From contig NC_063166.1 of NCBI RefSeq assembly GCF_023159225.1, forward strand, positions 44,571,149 to 44,635,148: a stretch of 64,000 nt of DNA, in the 5' to 3' direction. This DNA is from Perognathus longimembris pacificus. Its lineage: Eukaryota > Chordata > Mammalia > Rodentia > Heteromyidae. The position numbers were made by a program, and so were the translations under genes. Below are positions 13,801-25,800 of the stretch, one piece after another (position 1 is the stretch's first letter; every line of letters begins with the position of its first letter). The notes under the pieces are model-generated. The model made no database searches. It worked only from the letters and a program-made list of their open reading frames with translations, and was not told the DNA's origin.

Positions 13801-16800
13801 GCCACAGGTGCCCAGCTGAGAATTTCTTTCTTTTTTGGTAAGCAGTAGGCATTCTCAAGATGTGCACTATAAGAAATACTAAGAATTTGTTTCTTTTATT
13901 GCTACTTGTAATATATCTGCTTTATAATCTTTATATTATCTACATGTACCATAACAACTATGTATTTTATTATCAGAAAAAAGTGATGTTTCTTCTTTGG
14001 AGTTTAATAAAATACTAATGACTTATTTAAATGTACTAAAAGAGGAAGGGAAGGGAAACCTACCCGAATAATGAATCTGATTGCTGCACATCCAGAAGTT
14101 GCCATGACTTTTGCACTATTGGGGACAAGATTAAAAAGTGTAGGTACGATGGCTTCAGCCCCATGATCAAACTTGTTTCCCAAAACTGTTGAAAGGTGGC
14201 TACAAAAGAAGACAAAAATATTTTTAGTAGTTTAATCTTAAGTATAGATAAGATGATTTTCAGAAAAGTATTTCTCCTGAAAGGCAAGTCCAAATACTCT
14301 TTTATTTTTCCCATTTATCTCTATGCAATAGCGCTTAGAGAAGTTTTCTGATCAAATTATCAACTCTAAGTTAATACCAAGGAAAATTTTAGATCTGTTT
14401 ACCATGACTTTTGATTTGATCTATCAGATATTTCAATTTTGATGCCCCAATAACAGAGTTCAAAATATTTTATAATCAAGTTCAAAAGCTTACCCAAATC
14501 AATGTTCTTTGAGGCATTCTCTATTTCTATTAATCATACCTCAGTTTTTTCCACAAAAATAGTGTCTGACATTTTGGGGATTGGATCTCCAGTTAGCTGA
14601 GTTTTTTTTTTTTTTAAGAACATTATCTTTTCTTCCCAAATATGTAGATAAGCAACTAATCTCTATACTTTACATGAGTTAGTTAAAAACTTAGAACGCA
14701 TGCTGTACTCACTGACAGTTTTAGCAATGCTAGCAGTATTGGTCAACTTCAATATATTTAGATAGCATCTTATTTAAAATACATGGTTAAGCAAAGTACT
14801 TGTGGCTTATGCCTGTAATCCTGGCTACTTCAAGAGGCTGAGATTTGAAAGATCAAGGTTCAAAGCCAGTCTGCATAGACAAGTCTGAGAGGCTCCATTT
14901 CCAAACAAACTAGGAAAAAGTTGGCCTGGCAGTGTGGCTTAAGTAGTAACATGCCAGCTGAGTAAGCAAGCCCTGAAAGCTAAAGGCTTACAGAGTTCAA
15001 ACCTAGAAATGACATAAGCAAACAAACAAAGTAAAATACATGCTTAGGAACTCTAAAATTCAGGTTGTTCATTCAAAGGGGCACTAGGACTCAGACCTGT
15101 TTAACCATGTCCAGATATAAGGTCAATTGTCCAATGCCTCAATTCTTAAGTAAAAAACTCAAATCAAAATCAGGAAGATGTCTCCTATGTCTTGATACTG
15201 TTGCCTTTATGGAGAGTGAATTTTGCTCTGGTAGGCCAGTAACACACCTAGAAGTCAGCTTGATTTTGATAAATTCTTGGGAGAAATGGGATCTAGAGTA
15301 GATTTGTATATTGGATGTGGTTTAGAACTATTCCAATATCTTGACCTTGCATGTTAAGGATGATTTAAGAGTAATGAAATGTTTCCTTCCTTCCTTCCTT
15401 CCTTTTGTGGGCTGTTGGTTGTGGGGCTTGAATTCAGGGTAGGGGCACTGTCCCTGAGCTTTTTTGCTCAAGGGTAGCACTCTACCACTTGAGCCACAGC
15501 TCTACTTTCAGCTTTTTTGATTCTTAATTGGCAATAAGAGTCTCACTGACTTTTCTGCTTAGCCTGGCTTCAAACCACAACCCCCAGATCTCAGCCCCAA
15601 GTAGCTATGATTACAGGTATGAGCCACCATTGCCTGGCAAAATATTTCTTGAAAAAAAAATATGAAGCTGGGCATGGGTGGCTCATGCCAATAATCCTAG
15701 CTACCCAAAATGCTGAGATCTGAGAACTGCAGTTCAAGATCAGCCCAGGCAGGAAAGTTTGTAAAAGTCTTATCTCTAGCCAACAAAAAGCCAGATGTGG
15801 AACTGTGACTCATGTGGTAGAGTAGTAGCCTTGGTCAAAAAAGGTCAAGGACGGGCTGGGAATATGGCCTAGTGGCAAGAGTGCTTGCCTCCTACACATG
15901 AAGCTCTTGGTTTGATTCCCCAGCACCACATATATGGAAAACAGCCAGAAGGGGCGCTGTGGCTCAGGTGGCAGAGTGCTAGCCTTGAGCGGGAAGAAGC
16001 CAGGGTTGGTGCTCAGGCCCTGAGTCCAAGGCCCAGGACTGGCAAAAAAAAAAAAAAAAAAGGTCAAGGACAGTGCCTGGGTCCTGTTCAAGCCCAGGAC
16101 TGGTGTGCACATATACAAAATCATAAGAATTAAATATTTATGCATGAGACAAATCATGTTGGGGAGGTTATTTTGCTACTGCTTTACCTAATAAGCAATG
16201 AATCAATGAGTACTAAATTCATGCATAAAAAATACTCAGCTAAAATGAAAATACTTACGCCACAGTAATGCAAGCTTCCCGGACCACCTGGGATCTAAGA
16301 TCCTTAGCTGATAGTTTAAGTGCTCCATCCAACAGGCGCAAATGTTGGAAAAAGCAGTCATACTGTGCAGCTCCAGCAACAAGCAGTGATCGGATTTTCT
16401 TAAGCTAAAAGAAGAATTTTTAATATTTACATAAAAGGTAGAAGGACAAAAGAAAGCAAGCTACCTGAACTATACCATTATTGTTTTTAAACATGAAATG
16501 TATGTTTCATTTTATTTACAGAAGTATATTCAGACACTTAAGAATACCAATGTACCTTGTACATAAACACATAAAAAGCCTTCTGGAAAAGAACATTATA
16601 GAGTTAGTTATATGTAGGTATACATTAAGTACAGTTTGTAGTTGTCAAATTGTCTTTTGAAAATTATGGTAAAACATAAAATTTACCAATTGAAAGTCTC
16701 TCTTTGTTTTCTTTTCTTTTTTTTTGATTGCAGTACTAAGAGTCAAAAACAAGGCCTCATTCATATCAAGCAAGTTCTACACTGAGACTACATACTGAGT

Positions 16801-19800
16801 CACATTCTCAGCCTAGGAAGCCTTTTTTTTTTTGCCAGTCCTGGGGCTTGGACTCAGGGCCCGAGCACTGTCCCTGGCTTCTTTTTGCTCAAGGCTAGCA
16901 CTCTACCACTTGAGCCACAGCACCACTTCGGGCTTTTTCTGTTTATGTGGTACTGAGAAATCGAACCCAAGGCTCCATGCATGCTAGGCAAGTACTCTAC
17001 CTCTAAGCCACATTCCCAGCCTATGGAAGCCTGTTTTTTAAACATCCACATTTGGAACTTTTAGTCATCCACAAGCAAATGTATAAAATAAAAAAGACTC
17101 ACTATCAAGTTATCATCATGTCTATATGATACTCTGGAAAACAAATGGTCCTTTTATGTAGACTTTTAGCATCACATTTTAGAAGGAGACTGCTAAATTT
17201 TTAAGCATAAACACCAGCCATATATAATAAACTTTCATAATTCAACAGAAAAATACAGCTATACATCTAAGCTTATATATATTCAGAGACAAAGTTTATT
17301 TATCATGACCATGATTATGTTTAATCTCAGATTTAACTTAGAGATTTCCTAATTTTAAAGTATTTCTTTACAGGTGAATCAGATGAATTAAAGATATCAA
17401 TGGAAAAACTGCTATGGATATTATAAGATTTTTTGAGAGAATAATTTATAATCTTGGGGCGTATAGAGGAGGGAAAATTATAAATAGAACAGAATTTTCA
17501 GAAGAGATCTAAACAAAATTAACTAAAAACAAATCATAATAGGGTAGAGAAAAATACCTGTAACACATGAGATATGTCAATAATGTCAATAAAATGTCAA
17601 TAAAATAAGAAAAGGCAATCCAGTAACTAAATCCGTCAAATGGGACTCTAGGAAATTACACATAATCTAAGGAATAAATGCACATTCTTATCTGCACTCA
17701 ATAAATACCTCAGTAAGGGGCTGGGAATATGGCCTAGTGGCAAGAGTGTTTGCCTCCCATACATGAAGCCCTGGGTTCGATTCCTCAGCACCACATATAC
17801 AGAAAATGGCCAGAAGTGGCGCTGTGGCTCAAGAGGCAGAGTGCTAGCCTTGAGCAAAAAGAAGCCAGGGACAGTGCTCAGGCCCTGAGTTCAAGCCCCA
17901 GGACTGGCAAAAATAAGTAAGTAAGTAAATAAATAAATAAATAAAAAATAAAGTGACTTCAGGCATCAAAACCTTAAAAAAAATTAAAAAAAAATAAATA
18001 CCTCAGTAAATATTAAGTACCTGACATCTATAATTAGGTGTATTGAATGGTTATTATTTAAGTAAAAAAAAGGAAAATTACTAAATAATGTATCTATATG
18101 ATCTCATTTGTTTCTATAAGGGTATGAGTGGTATCTTTTTATCCTGTTATACATGTTTGAATACATATACATAAAAAGTATACTCTAAAACCAGTTGCTA
18201 TTTCTAATAGGAATTTAAAAGTAACACAAGAGATTCAAGTATAAAGTTTATGTTTTATGCTGACAACATTTATCTCCTTTTAACATTTATCTGCTTCTCT
18301 AGAGGTACCTCTCTAGAGGTACATCACTAGAGATACCTGTTCAAAGCTCTTCCTATATTAGACTTGTCTCAGAACTGAAGAATATGAGTCACATTTAAAG
18401 CAATATTTGGAGTAACACTGCCTCTATTAAAGATATTCTTGGATCCAGTATGGCGTCTCAAACTTATAATCTCAGTTACACAAGAGGCAGGGAATGGGAG
18501 AATCATGGTTTGAGGCTGATCAAGGTAAAAAGTTAGCAAGACTCAATCTTAACCAACAAGCTGGGTGTGATGGTGACGTACTTCAGTAATCCAGTTGCCA
18601 ATAGGGAGGAGGAATACAGTCCTTAGGTCAGCCCTAGGCAAAAGTGATACCCTAAAAGCAAAACGGGCTGGTTGGTATGAGTCAATGGAAGAACACTCAG
18701 TTCAAATATTAGTCCATCAAAAAACAACAAAAATATTTGAAAAATTCTTAAACATTTTAAGGTATTCAGATTTCCTAACAAGAAGATCAAAGATAATCTG
18801 TGAATAGCATTATTTGTTTAAAAGACCTGTTTGGCTTAATTAATAAAAATGGAGACTTCTTTTTTCATGATCATCCTGATGAAGATCTCTGAGAACAAAA
18901 AGTAATCTTCAACTGGAATACCTTCTCTGGATATTCAGGGCCTGAGTGCTGTTTCTTTTGCTCAAGAGTGGCACTCTACCACTTGAGCCACAGCTCCACT
19001 TCTGGATTTTTTTTTGTAGTAATTTAATGGAGATAAGAGTTTCATAGACATTCCTGCCTGGGATAACTATGAACTGTAATCCTCCAATCTCAGCTTCCTG
19101 AGTAGCTAGCATATAGGTGAAAGCTGCTGGTGCCCAGTTCCCTCTCTGGATTCTTGAGTACTTGGAGGTACTCAGTTAGTGCATGTAGTCCAGTTGTGTA
19201 AATTTGATGAATCCATAAAATTAAAAATAAGACATATAGTCTATTTTAATCCAAACATTATTTAAATGTTTATAAAAAATTTCATCAAGAAATTTAGGGT
19301 ATTCTTTTTTTTATAATTTTTAAAATATCATCTATTTATTTATTTATTTATTTATTTTTATTTTTTGGCCAGTCCTGGGGCTTAGACTCAGGGCCTGAGC
19401 ACTGTCCCTGGCTTCTCTTTGCTCAAGGCTAGCACTCTGCCACTTGAGCCACAGTGCCACTTCTGGCCATTTTCTGTATATGTGGTGCTGAGGAATTGAA
19501 CCCAGGCCTCATGTATACGAGGTAAGCACTCTTGCCACTAGGCTGTATCCCCAGCCCAGGGTAAATATTCTTAACTCGAGGAAATGCAACCTTAAAAAAA
19601 AAAAAATCATGGGTAATAATACTGATCACATTCACTGGAACCAAAAACAAAATCCTAGAAAAATACCTACTCCTGCTACCTTATATCAATACTTGGAAGA
19701 GACTGACCCTGTAAGGAAAAGGAATTGTTGCACTATTAAATCTCCCATGACTTGAAGATGGTGCTGACAAGCTACTATTCAGAAACCTTCTACAACTCAT

Positions 19801-22800
19801 AATTGCCTGGTCAGTCAACAAACAATTCAAATACAAGGGCTTTCAACTTGGAAGTGGCTCAGGCAGTAAAAAAGAAAAATTGAACCCAAATCAGAAAATG
19901 TCTGTCAGCCCAATGCATCTTTCAGAAAGCAATAGGATTACCATATTTTCTATGTCTTTAAAAGAAACTCTGAAAAGAAGAAACGAGGAATGAGAAAATA
20001 AAAATACTTACTGCATTGGCACGCTGATCCCAGTCATGTTTGTCATCTGACAGTATTTCCCTGATTTTATTTAATGTTTCTTCAAGTTCTCGACTAGAAT
20101 AAATCTTAAAGAAAACATTCAGAATTTTTTATGGGGGAAGCACTTTACTACTAGGCCATATTCCCAGCCCACATTCAGAATTTTAATAGTATTTGTTGCC
20201 ATGAACAACAAAATAATGCCTGGATGTTTTAAATAACCTTTTATGTAGTAAGTCTATATCCCACTGTAGCTCCATTTTTAAAATAATCATGATAAAGTAA
20301 GTGCCTTTCATTCATACTTCCTTGTTACCCCTTTTTGCTACGTATCTTTCATAAACAACCTAAAATATACTGTTAAAAGCTTTATAATTTTATTTTATTT
20401 TATTATTATTATTTTTTTTTGGCCAGTCCTGGGACTTGGACTCAGGGCCTGAGCACTGTCCCTGGCTTCTTTTTGCTTAAGGCTAGCACTCTGCCACTTG
20501 AGTCACAGCACCACTTCTGGCCATTTTTCTATATATGTGGTGCTGGGGAATTGAACCCAGGGCCTCATGTATACAGGGCAAGCACTCTTGCCACTAGGCC
20601 ATATCCCCAGCCCCAAAAGCTTTATAATTTTAAAACAAGATGGATGTTCACACGTTTATAAAAAGAGACCTAGTTTCTCAAAAATTACATTCATATACTT
20701 ATTGCATAATATTGCCCAAAGGACATGTTTGTCTTCTCTTTTATGACAGTGTATAGCCAGGATATATCCTACATGATTTGTTTCCTCTGGATCCAAGTAT
20801 TTTAAAATAGGTATAATTATTCCTTCATTTACTTCACAAATACTCACATATGCTATGCTGGGCATTAGGAAAGAGTATGGTGAGCAAAAATAGGCATGAA
20901 AGATTTAGTCTGCCTATTGACCTTACAATCTAAAATCAAAAACACTTAACAATCAAATGACATAAAATATGAAACTACAAATAGCTAAGTACCACAAAGG
21001 AGAATGAAAGGGCCATAAAAATCTACATATAACAGGAAGTTTGTCCTAGTCTGGAAAGTCAAACTTGGGTTTATAGATAAAAGATAAGGCAGAGTATAAA
21101 GGGATTTGATACTCCTGTAGAGTGGCTAGCATGTGCACAGGCTCATATCCATAGCTGTAGTTACTTAAGAGGCTGAGATCCTGTGCGGTTGAGGTCCTAA
21201 GTAAGCTAGGGAAGAAAAGTTTGAGAGAATCCATCTCTAAATTATGAATTCCTCTAAAAATCATGTGTTTCAACATGTGGCTCCCTCAAAGGGAGTTTCT
21301 GGGCTATGAGAATAGAGAAAATTTTAAAAAGTTTGGGAAAATCCAGTTATAGAATTGCAAAATGCAAAGTGCTTGTTGCTCTGTGATCCTAGCCACTCAG
21401 GAGGCTGAGATCTGAGATCACAGTTCTAAAGTTCTAAGCCAACTTGGCAGGAAAGTCCATGAGATTCTTATCTTCAATTAACCACCAAAAAAAGCTGGAA
21501 GTGGAGCTATGGCTCAAGTGCTAAAGTACTAGCTTTGAGCAAGAAAGGTCAAGGACAGTGTCCAAACCCTGAATTCAAGTCACAGGAGCAGCAACAACAA
21601 TAACAAATTAAAACAAAAAATGTTTTAAGAAATTCTAGGAACAAAACTTAGATGAGAAGAAAAGCAGAAAAGAAAGATAATGAATTGAGAGTAAATGTGA
21701 CAAGGATTAGAGACTTTGACATCATGAGGAAGTAGCTATAAGAAGAGCATGAAGAATTTTGTTAGAAGACTGATGCTTCTATGTACATATTCATATAACA
21801 TATGTATATATATGCACACACATAGAAGATATATGGGGTATATATTCCATGACTACACACATACAACAGAATATTATTCAGCTATGAGGAAGAATTAAAT
21901 ACTGTGATTTACAAGAAAATACATAAAACTGCAAATCATCATGTTAATCAAAGTAAGTCAGGCTTATACCATACACATATACCACATGTTTTCTATCATC
22001 TGTGACATCTAGACCTTAAAAGTTTGACATGAATATAAAAGGAGACTGTTGGAGGAGAACAAGTGAAGGAGAAGATGCCTACAACATTGAGAGGGTAAAT
22101 ATATTCAAAGTACATTATATGTGTGTGTGAAAATTGTATAATGAAAACCCACTAAAATTAGGAAGTGTATTAATAAAAAGGTGAATTCCATCAAAAAAAA
22201 AAAGACTGATGCTTCATGACTGGGAAGCAAAACAATAACAAACATCAAAAGATAACTAAACTCATGGTAGGAAGGTTCTTAAACTGTGAGAGCAACCCAA
22301 TGGAAATAAATCCTTCAAGATTGTGTCAGTTTAGGATAATATCAGCTACCATATGCTTACCATGTGTTTCACCATCAGTGCATAATTTAGTCCTCACAAC
22401 AACTTCCCTGAATATGTACTAAAAATTCCTAATTTTAGGCAACATAACTAAAATACATAGGATTAAGTATTTTTTTCATTATAGACAAATTCGATATTTC
22501 TAGATATGGTGAAGTATTGTCCATGTTAGTATATGACAATGACAGGGAAGCTGGCCAAAGAGCATGAACCTCATACAAATGGGTGCAGGAAAAGGCCAAG
22601 TCACAATAAGGAAAGCAAGTACAATTAAGGTGCTATCAAGTACTAAGGGCATATGAGTCAGCAATAAGAAGTAGCATCTCTTTTTGAGTGCCAAAGAAAA
22701 AAATAATCAGATTTTACTTAAGGCAAGGAAATTGGAGGGATCCTCAAAAAAGAACTTCCAGGAGTTTCTTCTGAGGCGATCAGTGTTTCAGAAGCAACAT

Positions 22801-25800
22801 ATTTAGGGGCACAGACCAAGAGTTAGTTATAAGGAAGCAATGGGTAATTGTGAAATAGCGTTCTTTCTCCATACAGTTGACTACACCATGGCTTCAGTGA
22901 CTCAGTGATGATGCCACTTGGACAAGAACATATGGAACAAAAAAAAATGTTCAAGTACAAACTAGGTGCTGGTGGCTTGTTATAAGCTACTTGGGTGGCT
23001 GAGATAAGAAGACCTTGATTTGAAGCCAGCTGGTGCAGAAAAGCCCTTAGATGTCAGCCATAAGCAAGAAAGTTAAGGGACAGTAAGAGGGCCTGAGTTC
23101 AGCCCCTGAAACTGACCTTTTTTTTTTTTTTTTTAAAAAGCTCAGGTCCAGTTAAGTTTTATCAATTTTTCCTATAATACTAATCTTTCCCTTTATGCAA
23201 AAAGCCCCATAAAATAGAAAAGGGGGTATGTTTTACCTGGTATGTTAAAAGTAAATACTTTAAAACAAGAAAAAAAGAATATATTTTAACAGAGAGACAA
23301 AATAAATTTAAATTACTAATTTTCCTAAAGCTTTCTCACAATGTTTTAAAATCTTTTTTTTTTCTTTTTTTTTGCCAGTCCTGGGGCTTGGACTCAGGGC
23401 CTGAGCACTGTCCCTGGTTTCTTTTTGCTCAAGGCTAGCACTCTGCCACTTGAGCCACAGCGCCACTTCTGGCCATTTTCTGTATATGTGGTGCTGGGGA
23501 ATTGAACCCAGGGCCTCATGTATAGGAGGCAAGCACTCTTGCCACTAGGCCATATCCCCAGCCCTGTTTTAAAATCTTAAATAGCTTAAGGACAATTTTC
23601 CTTTCAGGGCTAAAAAAGTAATATGCAGTATACACCAGACTACAAAAATATAAAGCAACGTAAGCTGGGCACCAGTGGCTCATTCCTATGATGCTAGCTA
23701 TTCAGGAGGCTGAGATCTGAGAATCACAGTGCAAAGCCAGACAGGGAAGGAAAGTCTGTGAGACTCTTATCTCCAATTGACCACTGGAAAACTGGAAGTG
23801 GTGCCGTGGCTCAAAGTGGTAGAGTGATAGCCTTGAGCAAAAAAGCTCAGGGGCGTGTCCACGCCCTAAGTTCAAGCCCTAGGGACTGTCCACCCCACTC
23901 CTGCCAAAAAAAAGCAATGTAAAAAGAACATTCAAACAGCATTCATGTCCATTATGTCAGAAAAAAAAATCTGTGAGGGCAAAACTGAGTTAATGAGATT
24001 TATCATACTTCTCTTATATGAGTTTAGTACAAGAATCCTAGAGTAAAATCTAGTCAAATTTAAAGATTATAACCATGCATGTATACACATGCACATCTGA
24101 GGGAAGCTGGAAGGAGGGCACAGAATGAGCAGAAACTGGGTGAAAAAAATACAGTAGAGGGGGCCCAACAGCTGCCAATGGACATTGATGAAGCCAACTA
24201 AGCAACTCAAGGGCAGTGGGGTGGGGGTGGGGGTGGGGGGAGGGAAGAAATGAGAGAAAAAGAGGGAACAGATTATACTAAGCAAACAGAAAGAAATATA
24301 CATATCACCCAAACTGAAATTGTTTTATTGTTAATGTTCATAGAGTTCATAAGCATTGTAGACTAGAATGATCATGTCCATGATGGGGAAGATTAAAAAA
24401 TGATGAAAGCAATGAGGGGGGTTAGGGAGGGAAAGTGGGAGAAAAATGAGGAAGGGGTAACAAGTATGATAAGAAATGTAACTGTAACCCCTGTAACCCC
24501 TTGACAATAAAAAAAAAGATTATAACCATGCCATTCTACTCTTATGTTTACGTTCTAAAGAAACTCCTACAAAAAAGAAAATGTGTAAAAAAATGATTGT
24601 AATATGAAAAAGCAAAAAATTAGAAACAATCTAGTAAATGAACTGTGGTCTGTTCACATGAAAGATTCCCATTTATCAATCCAAATGAATGAAACAAAAT
24701 TACAAATTTTACATTGTGGAAAAAAAACAATACTGAGTAAAAAGTTAGGCTATATGAAATGTTATGTACAATCTAGCATTTATGTGTGTTTTTAAGACAT
24801 AGAAATAATATTTTTAGTTGCAAATATGTTTATTCAATACTTTTATGTGAAAAAGTTTCAAAATTCTATTGTCAGCCTAATCCAAATCAAAATGTGGACT
24901 TTAGTGGGGCTGGGAATATGGCCTAGTGGCAAGAGCACTTGCCTCCTACACATGAAGCTCTCGGTTCAATTTCCCAGCACCACATATATGGAAAACGTCC
25001 AGAAGGGGTGCTGTGGCTCAGGTGGCAGAGTGCTAGCCTTGAGCGGGAAGAAGCCAGGGATGGTGCTCAGGCCCTGAGTCCAAGGCCCAGGACTGGCCAA
25101 AAAAAAAACAAAAACAAAATGTGGACTTTAAGTTAGTTAGACATTGCCATAGAAAGTGACTCAACACTATGGGTTCAATTTTGCTTAATTTATAACTATC
25201 TGAAAATTCAATTATACCAGTAAATAGTAGCTTGGTAATAAGTCAGATATATCACTTACATAGTCTCTGAAGGAAAAAAGAATTTGAAAAAGGATAAAAC
25301 AAATGATATTAAAAGGTACACAGGCAATATGCATGGAGAGTGGCAGATTACCAGTAGTCTTACCTGAATTGAAGGGACATCTGTAAAAGCTTTTATAAAA
25401 TCATCCTCATCAACGGCTCCAGCCCCTCCTTCTTTAGAAGCACCTGCTAATCAGAAGGAATTTAGTTGAGAAAAGATGGAAAAATCTTAAATGCACATAA
25501 CTGACAGAAGACAATCTGAAAAGGTTAAACCTATACAATTTCATCAATACAGCACTGTGGGAAAAACATAACTATAAAGCTAGTAAAAAAAAACACAACA
25601 TGGTTATCAGGATTTTGCAGGAATGTGAAGATGAATAGAAAGAAGCAGCACAGAGGAATTTCGACACTAAAACTACTTTATGGGGCTGGGGATATGGCCT
25701 AGTGGCAAGAGTGCTTGCCTCGTATACATGAGGCCCTGGGTTCGATTCCCCAGCACCACATATACAGAAAATGGCCAGAAGTGGCGCTGTGGCTCAAGTG

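Noticed and set aside
25434..25450. Possible NAGNAG alternative acceptor at exon 3 (TTAGCAG)
   Set aside because: Using the first AG would add three bases (CAG) and a residue; possible, but the second AG reproduces the known protein and is preferred.
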